Source: JAENVT01 sp031370745 (GTDB taxonomy: Bacteria > Actinomycetota > Acidimicrobiia > Acidimicrobiales > Ilumatobacteraceae). From it: a stretch of DNA of 16,887 nucleotides. Every line of letters starts with the position of its first letter. Within the stretch, counting starts at the first letter, position 1. Below are positions 7,024 to 14,213 of this stretch, piece after piece. The notes beneath the pieces are model-generated. The model did not search any database, had not been told where the DNA came from, and was given only the letters and a program-made list of their open reading frames with translations. A program made the position numbers and the translations under genes. Location: contig JANMQX010000020.1 of NCBI GenBank assembly GCA_031370745.1, positions 1 to 16,887 of the forward strand. Direction: 5' to 3'.

Positions 7024-8766
7024 GTGACACGGTACGGATCCCCCGCGAACCTCACGCGCGGTGCCGTCGCCGTGGTGGGCTTGCTGTGCGCGGTCGCCGT
7101 GTGGTCCGTCGTTCACGATTCCGGGGCCTTTACCACCTACGCCGGGCGCAATGACGTGGCTGCAACGATGTACGTGGCTGCCGGTCTCGGGTTGATTGCG
7201 GCCGGTCTGTTCGCGAGCTCTGGTCGATTGCGCGTCGGTGTGTTGGCGGTGTTGGCCGGGTTCATCTGGTTCAGCCCGGTCTGGGACGGGTGGGAGGCGG
7301 GGCCACCGATAGTCAGGGAACTGGGAATGCTCGCCTCGAGCTTCGGGTTCCCGATCCTGCTTCACCTTGTTGTCGTTGCGGCGCGGCGGCTCACTCACAT
7401 CACTCGGGTTCTTGTCGGCACGACCTACGCTCTGGCCGGCCTGAGCGCCGTGGTGTTGGCGCTCGTTCGCGACCCCTACCTCGACCCGCATTGTTGGGTC
7501 AACTGCGCGACCACGCTCCTCGTCGTCAGTCCCCATCCTGGGCTGGCCAGCTCGGTAACGACTGCCAGTTTGTGGATCACCGTGATCGCTTCGGTTGCGC
7601 TCGTGGCGGCATGTGTGTCGTGGTCGTCGCTTGCCAGCAGCCGTCGTCGCCACGGACCTGTGTTGCTCGGCGGCGCGCTGCTTGCCTTGGCAACCGCCGC
7701 CCACTCCCTCGTCACGATTCGTCACGGGTTCGAGGATCCCGACTCTCGCAGCTTGATGATCGCATTCCTCGCGTCATGCTGCGCAGCGCTGCTCATTGCC
7801 GGCGGACTGGTCTGGTCGCCCCTTTACGCTCGTCGCGTCAGGCGAGAAGTCGCCGACGTAGTCACCAACCTCCACGATGTCGCAGGAGTAGGTTCGTTGG
7901 AGTCGGCCCTGGTGGTTGCGACGAGCGATCCAAACCTCCGCGTTTCGTACTGGCTCCCCGCTCTCGGTATGTATTCCGACGCGCACGGCCGCCCGGTCCG
8001 CGAGCCGTCGACCGGCGACGGAACTGTCGCGACGCAGGTGATGCGAGACGGCGAGCGAATCGCCGTGATCAGCCAAACTGGCGACGCGACGGAGCTCGAG
8101 CGAGTCCTTGGGTCAGACCTGCGACTCGCGCTCGACAACGAGCGTCTGCAAGCCGAGGTGCTTGCTCAGATGAGCGATCTCCGGGACTCGCGAGCGCGGA
8201 TCATCGAGGCGGGCGACGAGGGGCGTCGCCGCCTGGAACGAGATCTCCACGATGGTGCCCAGCAAAGCCTGCTCGGGCTGTCCTACGAGTTGCGAGTGGC
8301 GCGTACTGGAGCCGCGACCAAACCAGACGACGAATTGACCGCTCTGCTCGACTCAGCGATAGCCCAGGTCGGACAGGCATTCGCCGAACTGCGCGAACTC
8401 GCCCACGGGATCTTCCCGGCCGAGCTGACCCAGGCCGGACTCGGCCCAGCCATCGCTTCGTTGGCCGAGACGTCCGAGATTCCTGTTGAGTTGAACTACG
8501 ACGTGATCGAGCGCCTCCCGACCGCCGTGGAAACAGCCGTCTACGTCTTGGTTGCCGATGGGCTGCTCGCGGCTACAGAATCTCTGGCGACCAGCACGAC
8601 AGTCACGATCGGCCGCCGCGATGGTCACGTTGTAGTGAATGTCGTGCCGGATCGGGCCGACGTCTTCACGGATATGGCACGAGCCACGGATCGGGTCGGC
8701 GCAATCGGTGGAACGTTGCACATCGATGCGGCCGGCCTGCGAGCGGAGATCCCATGCGCGTTGTGA
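7024..8766 (+). CDS. Membrane histidine kinase with intact His but degenerate ATP-binding domain
   Basis: A 580-residue protein homologous to the one at 3683-5329. About eight hydrophobic segments occupy residues 12-270, followed by a cytoplasmic domain (VSYWLPALGMY), a coiled-coil-like helix and the HisKA_3 helix. The phospho-acceptor motif is intact: ERDLHDGAQQ, H409. The region that should be the HATPase domain still aligns at its edges (ETAVYV, then DRVGAIGGTLHI). However, the N-box Asn is Ala (A516), the DxGxG motif is replaced by a PDRAD stretch, and the GxGL motif is gone. It should accept phosphate but not bind ATP normally. The GTG start lacks a ribosome site. It overlaps the regulator gene by 13 bases. 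Confidence 0.9.
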   Translation: MTRYGSPANLTRGAVAVVGLLCAVAVWSVVHDSGAFTTYAGRNDVAATMYVAAGLGLIAAGLFASSGRLRVGVLAVLAGFIWFSPVWDGWEAGPPIVRELGMLASSFGFPILLHLVVVAARRLTHITRVLVGTTYALAGLSAVVLALVRDPYLDPHCWVNCATTLLVVSPHPGLASSVTTASLWITVIASVALVAACVSWSSLASSRRRHGPVLLGGALLALATAAHSLVTIRHGFEDPDSRSLMIAFLASCCAALLIAGGLVWSPLYARRVRREVADVVTNLHDVAGVGSLESALVVATSDPNLRVSYWLPALGMYSDAHGRPVREPSTGDGTVATQVMRDGERIAVISQTGDATELERVLGSDLRLALDNERLQAEVLAQMSDLRDSRARIIEAGDEGRRRLERDLHDGAQQSLLGLSYELRVARTGAATKPDDELTALLDSAIAQVGQAFAELRELAHGIFPAELTQAGLGPAIASLAETSEIPVELNYDVIERLPTAVETAVYVLVADGLLAATESLATSTTVTIGRRDGHVVVNVVPDRADVFTDMARATDRVGAIGGTLHIDAAGLRAEIPCAL

Positions 8767-9398
8767 TCGCGGACGACGTGATGCTTGTCCGAGAGGGCAT
8801 TGCCCGGTTGCTCACTGACGCCGGGATCGATGTCGTAGCTCAGACTGCCGACGCCGCGAGTCTGATTCGTGAGGTCAGCGCCAAACATCCCGACGTCGCG
8901 ATCGTCGACATTCGCATGCCGCCAACTCACACCGACGAGGGCCTCGTTGCTGCTCAGACGATCCGGGCCCAGCTGCCAACGATCGGTGTGCTTGTCCTTT
9001 CTCAATACATCGAGCCGAGCTACGCAATGCGGCTCATCGAAGATCAACCCGAGAGGGTCGGGTACCTTCTGAAGGAGCGCGTGTTCGACGTCGCCATCCT
9101 CGTCGATGCCCTCCAGCGAATCGCCGACGGAGACACCGTCATCGATCCCACGATCGTGTCTCGAATGATCGGGCGACAGCGCCGCCAAGGCCCGTTGGCC
9201 GCACTCACTCCGCGAGAGCAGGAAGTCCTGGCCCTCGTTGCCGAAGGTCTGAGCAACGGCGCCATCGCCCAGCGAATCCTCTTGAGCGAACGAACTGTCG
9301 AGGCCCATGTCACCCAGATCTTCCAGAAGCTCCACCTCGAGGCATCCGCCGAGCAACATCGCCGAGTCCGGGCCGTCCTCGTCTTTTTACGGGCCTGA
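8754..9398 (+). CDS. NarL/FixJ-family response regulator
   Basis: A 214-residue two-domain transcription factor. The receiver has D7-D8 (VVIADDVML), phospho-acceptor D52 (AIVDIRMPP) and the conserved Lys in YLLKERV. After a linker, the LuxR-type helix-turn-helix spans about residues 145-205 (LTPREQEVLALVAEGLSNGAIA, then SERTVEAHVTQIFQKL). Phosphorylation normally promotes dimerisation and DNA binding. The gene overlaps the module B kinase, and a GCGGAG ribosome site lies inside the kinase gene. It is the only regulator in modules A and B with a DNA-binding domain, so it is the best candidate to bind the motif found in both divergent promoter regions. Confidence 0.93.
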   Translation: MRVVIADDVMLVREGIARLLTDAGIDVVAQTADAASLIREVSAKHPDVAIVDIRMPPTHTDEGLVAAQTIRAQLPTIGVLVLSQYIEPSYAMRLIEDQPERVGYLLKERVFDVAILVDALQRIADGDTVIDPTIVSRMIGRQRRQGPLAALTPREQEVLALVAEGLSNGAIAQRILLSERTVEAHVTQIFQKLHLEASAEQHRRVRAVLVFLRA

Positions 9399-9532
9399 AC
9401 ATCTGGATTTCCTCTGAGCGGGAGGTGCGCTGAATCGCCATCGGCTAGTCGGCCGCAGATCACCACCCAGCGATGTCATCTACGAAACGCTACGTCTGGA
9501 CTCCGACCTACGCCACCCGAGCAAACCTGGTG

Positions 9533-9559
9533 TTGCACCGTGGACGTCGGTGATACACT
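9533..9559 (+). promoter_or_regulatory. Promoter of the vapBC-like operon
   Basis: TTGCAC at 9533-9538 and TACACT at 9554-9559 are 15 bases apart. A TG at 9551-9552 gives an extended -10 (TGA then TACACT). The -10 ends six bases before the ATG at 9566, so the mRNA would start at the start codon and be leaderless. No ribosome site is present. The rest of 9399-9532 holds nothing recognisable. Confidence 0.6.
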
Positions 9560-9565
9560 TGGCCG

Positions 9566-9817
9566 ATGCCGACCGTTCGTCCTCGCCATCTGCTCACCGA
9601 AACCGACGACCTCGCCCATGCCATCGACGCCGCTGCTGCGCTCTATCCGGGAGAGACTCGCGCCGACGTCCTGCGTCATCTCGTTCAACTGGGTGCCGAG
9701 ACGATCGCCGAGCAGCAAGGCCGACACCGCCGCAACGTGCGCAACCGCGCCGGACGCTTTCCAGGTCTGTACCCGGCAGGCCACCTCGATGACCTCCGCG
9801 AGGACTGGCCCGAATGA
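9566..9817 (+). CDS. vapB: VapB-type antitoxin
   Basis: An 83-residue protein directly upstream of, and overlapping, a PIN-domain toxin gene, the standard VapBC arrangement. The first ~50 residues look like a small DNA-binding domain of the ribbon-helix-helix kind (ETRADVLRHLVQLGAETI). The C-terminal part (RAGRFPGLYPAGHLDDLREDWPE) is the sort of extended tail that wraps and blocks the toxin. It would bind VapC and repress its own promoter. The call relies on context as well as sequence. Translation appears to start from a leaderless mRNA. Confidence 0.8.
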   Translation: MPTVRPRHLLTETDDLAHAIDAAAALYPGETRADVLRHLVQLGAETIAEQQGRHRRNVRNRAGRFPGLYPAGHLDDLREDWPE

Positions 9818-10179
9818 TCGTCGTTGATGCCAGCGTGCTGATCGCCTTCCTCGACCCGAACGACGCCCACCACGATGCAGCCGTCGAGATCCTTGAAGAT
9901 GCATCACCGCCGTTGCTCGTGCACCCAATCACAGCAGCCGAAGTGCTCGTCGCTGCCGTACGCAACGACGTCGCAGACGCGGTCTGGGCGGATCTGATGG
10001 CCATCGGTGTCGAGATCGACGACACACCGATCGATCCGTTGCTGCTCGCCACATTTCGCGTCAAGACCGGCTGCAAGATGCCCGACTGCTGCGTCCTCGC
10101 CAGCGCCGCCACCCGCAACACAGCGGTGGCCACCTTCGACGCACAGCTCCGCCGGCAGGCCGACGGCCATCTGCCATGA
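9814..10179 (+). CDS. vapC: VapC-type PIN-domain ribonuclease toxin
   Basis: A 121-residue PIN-domain protein of usual VapC length. The acidic metal-binding residues are present: D5 (IVVDASVLIAFLD), E43 (ITAAEVLVA), D91 (KMPDCCVLA) and D109 (TFDAQL). VapC proteins cut specific RNAs, commonly tRNAs, when freed from VapB; the target here is unknown. ATGA overlap of four bases with the antitoxin implies translational coupling. The gene is convergent with an integrase pseudogene, whose stop lies 12 bases past the vapC stop, so the pair may be cargo of a decayed integrated element. Confidence 0.93.
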   Translation: MIVVDASVLIAFLDPNDAHHDAAVEILEDASPPLLVHPITAAEVLVAAVRNDVADAVWADLMAIGVEIDDTPIDPLLLATFRVKTGCKMPDCCVLASAATRNTAVATFDAQLRRQADGHLP

Positions 10180-10191
10180 GCGATGTAAAGA

Positions 10192-11312
10192 TCAACCCGC
10201 GCCGAAGTCGCCTTTGACCACAACCCTCGATCGGCGCGCCGTAGCCTCATCGAGCGAGCGACCGAACGCCTCGGCAATGGCTTCATCCAACTCTGGGAAC
10301 AGGTGGCCGTAACGGTCGAGAGTCACGTTGATCGACGAGTGGCCCATCCTCGACTGGATTGCCTTTTGGATGGGCACCGGCCGCGATAGCGAGCGCCACA
10401 CTCGTGTGCCGGAGGTCGTGGAAACGACACGACACCCCTGCGGCCACCTGCGCCTTGGAGAACTGGTGAGTCAGGAAGCTCGACGCCGTCAGCGGATTGC
10501 CCGCAGCATTGACGAACGCCAAGGCATCTGGACCCGGCTGAGCGAACGACTGGAGGTGGGCTGCCAACAGCGACGCGGTGAACGGCGAGATGGTGATCAA
10601 ACGCACGCCGGCCGCCGTCTTGGGTTCCTTCCGCAAGAACGACCGGTCCTCGAGCTGAACCAGTTGCTCTGTAACGCGGATCTTCCGATTCTTGAGGTCG
10701 ACCTTGCAGCGTCGCAGCCCCACCAACTCGCTCCAACGCATACCAGTATCGACCGCGACGTAGATCAGTGGCCGGCATCGCTCGTTGTGCGCTTCGGCGA
10801 GTCGGATCACCCGGTCTCAGTCGAGGAATGTCATCTCGCGCTTCGGGACTGGGCGGGTCGACGCGCTCGCACGGATTCGTCAGGATCTTCTGCTTCTGAA
10901 CCGCCACCTGCAGCATGCGGCGAAGGGTTCGGTAGTGGCGATGCACCGACGACGGGGCGACGCCGGCGGCGACCTCGTCGTTCAACCAGTTCTCGATCTC
11001 GTCGGCCGGCAACTGGCCAAGTCGGTATGCACCGAATCGTGGCAGCACGTACTTGTCGAGGTCGCGCCGATAGGTCTCCTGCGTCGTGGGCGAGAGCCGT
11101 CGACACAGCGACAGGAACTCCTCGGCTCACGCAGCGAGTGACGTGTTGGCGTTGCGGGGATCGACCCATTGGCCGCGCACTCGATCGGCGTCGATCTGGC
11201 GCAGGAAACGCTCTGCATCCGCCTTGCGCGCAAACGTACGCGACTGAACGTTGCCGAGAGGGTCCGAGAACCGAGCTCGGTACTTCCCTCTCTGCTTCTG
11301 GATGTTGGCCGT
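10192..11312 (-). pseudogene. Decayed tyrosine recombinase (phage-type integrase)
   Basis: Joined across frames, this reads as a full integrase: arm-binding N-terminus (GKYRARFSDPLGNVQSRTF), SAM-like core-binding domain (SPTTQETYRRDLDKYVLPRF) and catalytic domain. All catalytic residues survive: Arg in DTGMRWSELVGLRR, Lys in KEPKTAAG, HDLRH, GHSSINVTLDRYGH with the Tyr. Lesions are several. The likely start is ACG at 11312, behind GGGAGGG. A TGA replaces codon 62 (11127-11129). A one-base shift lies near 10820-10860. A TGA at 10817-10819 sits in LD-stop-DRVIRLAEAH, where Trp is expected. Another one-base shift lies in an A-run near 10365. It once mediated site-specific integration and lies 129 bases past the 3' end of tRNA-Cys. 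Confidence 0.9.
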
Positions 11313-11403
11313 GATCCCTCCCCGAGGCGTGAGGGAGGCGCGTTCTCGCGGTTTTCCAGGGTCGTGAGGATCAATGGTGGTGCCTGCCGGTCACAACGAA
11401 AAG

Positions 11404-11437
11404 AACCTCTGACCTGGCATATACCACGTCAGAGGTT
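11404..11437 (-). terminator. Terminator of tRNA-Cys
   Basis: AACCTCTGAC (11404-11413) pairs perfectly with GTCAGAGGTT (11428-11437). An inner TGG/CCA pair can extend the stem. On the minus strand it begins four bases after the tRNA 3' end and is followed by CTTTTCG. It matches an intrinsic terminator with a short T-tract. It separates the tRNA from the integrase remnant. Confidence 0.75.
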
Positions 11438-11440
11438 GAG

Positions 11441-11512
11441 AGGCGACGATGGGAATCGAACCCATGTACAGGGCTTTGCAGGCCCTTGCCTGAACCACTC
11501 GGCCACGTCGCC
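11441..11512 (-). tRNA. tRNA-Cys (GCA)
   Basis: A 72-nt cloverleaf folds on the minus strand: acceptor GGCGACG/CGTCGCC, D stem GCC/GGC, anticodon stem AGGGC/GCCCT with loop CTGCAAA (anticodon GCA), variable loop GTAC, and T arm ATGGG-TTCGATT-CCCAT. The discriminator base is U73, as expected for cysteine tRNAs. CCA is not encoded. tRNA genes are frequent targets of tyrosine integrases, which fits the integrase remnant just downstream. Confidence 0.95.
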
Positions 11513-11950
11513 GTGTCAGGTCACGATGCCGCGACCAGGACAAGAACGCACAACGATACAGCGTTCGCCCGCCAACGACTGGCAACGATTCGTGACGTCG
11601 CAAGCCCAAATCAGCGCACTTGACGACGACGGGGAGCTTTGGTTTACGGTGAGGATCGATCGACGGGGTTAGCAGACCGTCCCTCAGCTAACCCCGTCGG
11701 TCGAATCAGGGACTGAAGGCTCCGCCCTGATCCGCCGGTGAAGTGTCGCCGCCACGAGCAGGCCCGCTACGACCCATCTGCTCGCTTCGACACTCACCGC
11801 CGATCAGAATCCACACCATCAGTTGTGAACCGTCCCATTGATTGAATTTGCCCATTCGAGAAACCGCTGTGTGCTGCTGCTCGACGTCGTGCATCGTGCC
11901 ACGGCACCTTGGAATTGAAAAGCCAACCGGGAGCGATTAGGCCGAATGAC
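11513..11950. other. Intergenic stretch with hairpins, no supported gene
   Basis: No convincing coding region is seen in this 438-base stretch. It contains the 13-bp hairpin at 11661-11699 and a weaker one (ATCAGGG at 11705-11711 with CCCTGAT at 11725-11731). A 62-codon frame at 11706-11894 on the minus strand has no ribosome site and resembles nothing I know. A short plus-strand reading up to 11672 (NDWQRFVTSQAQISALDDDG) looks protein-like and may be a fragment of a lost gene. Confidence 0.5.
11661..11699. terminator. Strong inverted repeat, possible bidirectional terminator
   Basis: CGACGGGGTTAGC (11661-11673) and GCTAACCCCGTCG (11687-11699) pair perfectly over 13 bases with a 13-base loop. 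No T-tract follows on either strand. It lies between the tRNA-Cys gene and the end of the copper operon. It could end transcription or be the mark of a small mobile or phage sequence. Confidence 0.4.
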
Positions 11951-13714
11951 CTATCGACCCGCGACGGTGCCGTTCGTTACCAGAGTTCGTCCCGCGACGT
12001 GTCGCAGTCCCCAACGACCCGCCGCCACCAGAATCAACCATCCGCCGGCCAGACCTGTGGCGAGCGGCGCCCAGGTATCGCTCGAGACGACACGGCCTGC
12101 ACGAGGTACGGGAACGGGGTCGACGCTCCACGACGCAACGAATGGCGACACGGCGAGCGCCGGGCGAGCGACGTCGACCTCGACCCGGTACGTGCCGGGA
12201 TTGGGAACCGTGATATCGGTCCATTCCACCAGACCGGATGCCGGCACTCCCTGACGCTCGGCTATCACTGATCCGTCGCCACCGATGATCCGAAACGTGA
12301 CGTTCTGCACCGGGCCCGGTGCCGGACGGCGAGTCTCGAGGACTCGAACCTGCACGAGGTTCGGTCCCGGTCGTGCCGGCTCCAATGAGGCGCTCACCGT
12401 CAGATCGAGCACATCCGACGTCACGACTTGCGGGTGCGATTCGGGCTCTGGCGAGAACTGCTGTCCGCGCGCCGGTGCCGAACTGGCCAACAAGGCGGCG
12501 ATCACGATGGCGAGGCCGGCCACACTCAACTCGACAGGGATCCGGCGAGGCTCGCGAGAGCGCTGGACGCTGCGGGCGGCCACGGCACCGAGACCCGCGA
12601 GCACGACGAGCAGTGCTGACTTGATCACGATCCGCTGGCCGTACGTCGTCCCGAGCAACGCCGTGACCGTCATCGCGACCCGTCCGCTGAGCAACAGCCC
12701 ACTGGCACCGCTGACTGCCAGACCGATTGCAGCGAGCCTGCTGACCGCAGGCCACAACAAGCCGACCGTGCGATCGCGTCTGGCGAGTAACCACGTCGCT
12801 GCCACGGCACCGATCCAGATGCACAGGGAGGCGAGATGCGCGGTGCGCAAGACGACGCCCACGAGGAAACTACCTCCGATACCCGCGTGCCCGCCGTACG
12901 CCGCAGCGATGACAACTCCGGCGGCGATGACCTGCAAAATGCGCACGAGGAGTCGGCGAGCGGCGTCGCTGTCAGTGCGGTGCACAAGCCGCACTGTCCA
13001 CCACATGCCAAGCGCGAGTTGTGCGCCGACGAGAGCGCGTCGACCGGGATCGCTCTGCAACAAAAGACTCCCCCACCGCACCTTGGCGAAGCCGACTGTC
13101 GAGGCATCAGCTACGAGAAGCGCGCTCCATCCTGCCGCCAGAATGGTGATGCACACAACGGCAAGGCGCGTGACTCCAGCGAGATCCCGCCGACCCTTGC
13201 GCACCATGAACGTGCACACAACGACGGAACCGACAGCGAGCAGCGCCGCCGCGTCGGTGATGACTCGCAGCGCGACGGAAAGCCACGAGCTGTCCACCTG
13301 TTGGCCTGATTCGGAGGGTGGCGCAGCGACACCGATACCGAACGAGATCGATCCGACGGTCTTGTGGAGGTCCGCGGGGTCGATCGCGACGTAGCGCAGG
13401 ATGTACGCGCCGCGGGCCAACGTGGGCAACGTTGCGAGCAAGGTCGTGCCGTCGCCTGCACCTGTCAGCGTGAGGACTTGATCGCCCTGGAATCCGAGAT
13501 GCACGAGGCGGACAACGCTGGCGTCGGCCAGCACCGGTTCGGTGAAGTGCAATTCAGCCGCCTGCGGTGATCTGGCGAGGACCGATCCATCCACCGGGTT
13601 GGAAGCAACGAACGAAGCATGCGCGCAAGCCGGTGCCGCCGGGATGATGAGGAAGACGAACAGGGCGCTGAGCACGACTCCGCAGCATCGTCGCTTTCTG
13701 TGAACGTCAGCCAC
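11951..13714 (-). CDS. CopC-CopD fusion, copper uptake/resistance protein
   Basis: A 587-residue fusion. Signal peptide residues 1-31 end ACA|HAS, leaving H32 as the mature N-terminus. The CopC domain (32-128) carries H32 plus D115 and H117 (DLHKT) at the positions of the Cu(II) ligands of CopC proteins. The CopD domain (about 143-430) has eight or so membrane segments with His-containing helices (AAAYGGHAG, LRTAHLASLCIWIGA). A C-terminal extracytoplasmic beta-sandwich-like domain (about 440-555) and a last hydrophobic helix follow. Such proteins (YcnJ-like) bind copper outside the cell and move or sense it. The GTG start overlaps the upstream lipoprotein gene by eight bases, making this the last gene of the operon. 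Confidence 0.92.
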   Translation of the reverse strand: MADVHRKRRCCGVVLSALFVFLIIPAAPACAHASFVASNPVDGSVLARSPQAAELHFTEPVLADASVVRLVHLGFQGDQVLTLTGAGDGTTLLATLPTLARGAYILRYVAIDPADLHKTVGSISFGIGVAAPPSESGQQVDSSWLSVALRVITDAAALLAVGSVVVCTFMVRKGRRDLAGVTRLAVVCITILAAGWSALLVADASTVGFAKVRWGSLLLQSDPGRRALVGAQLALGMWWTVRLVHRTDSDAARRLLVRILQVIAAGVVIAAAYGGHAGIGGSFLVGVVLRTAHLASLCIWIGAVAATWLLARRDRTVGLLWPAVSRLAAIGLAVSGASGLLLSGRVAMTVTALLGTTYGQRIVIKSALLVVLAGLGAVAARSVQRSREPRRIPVELSVAGLAIVIAALLASSAPARGQQFSPEPESHPQVVTSDVLDLTVSASLEPARPGPNLVQVRVLETRRPAPGPVQNVTFRIIGGDGSVIAERQGVPASGLVEWTDITVPNPGTYRVEVDVARPALAVSPFVASWSVDPVPVPRAGRVVSSDTWAPLATGLAGGWLILVAAGRWGLRHVAGRTLVTNGTVAGR

Positions 13715-14213
13715 CGGTCGTCGACGTGACTCCCGCGACCGTGGGCGCCGCCGGAACTCCGGGGGTGAGCGTGCCGTCGGCCCCGATCTTTACCGTCGCC
13801 AGAGCGCAGCTCTTGCAGCCACCACCCGGCTTTTGAACGAAGCTCGCCAGCTTTCCCGAATACCCACCCTGCAACGCCCCCGTACCCGTCACCGTCAGCG
13901 TGTGGTCGGCATCTTTGCCCACCCCGCTGAAGGCAAGGAAGACCGTGCCTCCGGCGTTGGCCCGGGAGATCGTCACGGTCTGACACTGACCGTCGAAGCA
14001 GATCTTCAACGGTTCGGTCGTGCCGCGTGCCAAGGCCCCGGCCACGTCGGCAACCACGAAGGTGACGCCCCCGGTGCACTTGGTGGTGCAAGTGCTGCAC
14101 GCGACCAGCGTGAGAGCAACGCCGACTAGGGCGATTCGTCGGATCATGGCTGCCGCGTATGACTGGAAGTTGGGCGCAGGGTTCATTGCGCTACCTGGTT
14201 GAGCACTGGTCAC
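13707..14213 (-). CDS. Cysteine-rich lipoprotein of the copper operon, function unknown
   Basis: 168 residues from the GTG at 14213, or 146 from the ATG at 14147, which directly begins a lipoprotein signal (MIRRIALVGVALTLVACS, lipobox LVAC). The mature part is rich in cysteine in close pairs: CSTCTTKC at the anchor, CFDGQC in the middle, and CKSC near the end. This suggests disulfides or metal binding. I do not recognise the family. The GTG overlaps the upstream stop by four bases, while the 3' end overlaps copCD by eight, so it is tightly built into the operon. An accessory copper-binding or cupredoxin-maturation role is a guess from context. Confidence 0.8.
   Translation of the reverse strand: MTSAQPGSAMNPAPNFQSYAAAMIRRIALVGVALTLVACSTCTTKCTGGVTFVVADVAGALARGTTEPLKICFDGQCQTVTISRANAGGTVFLAFSGVGKDADHTLTVTGTGALQGGYSGKLASFVQKPGGGCKSCALATVKIGADGTLTPGVPAAPTVAGVTSTTGG

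Noticed and set aside
10328..11314. Long plus-strand open frame (328 codons) across the integrase region
   Set aside because: It is antisense to a reading that shows clear integrase domains with all catalytic residues, and its own translation resembles no protein. It is open because of high GC content.
150..11417. The shared 12-mer as integration (att) sites bounding an island
   Set aside because: The copies are in inverted orientation, whereas attL and attR should be direct repeats. Each copy also forms part of a tRNA terminator.
11169..11672. Plus-strand frame of 167 codons over tRNA-Cys
   Set aside because: It runs antisense through the integrase start, the terminator and the tRNA. Only its last ~35 residues look protein-like, so at most a gene fragment is present.
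11706..11894. Small minus-strand frame of 62 codons
   Set aside because: It has no ribosome site and no recognisable family, and it contains hairpin sequence. Not enough to call a gene.
12285..13394. Long plus-strand open frame antisense to copC-copD
   Set aside because: Its translation is Arg/Ser/Thr/Ala-rich and without domain character, while the minus strand encodes a clear CopC-CopD fusion.
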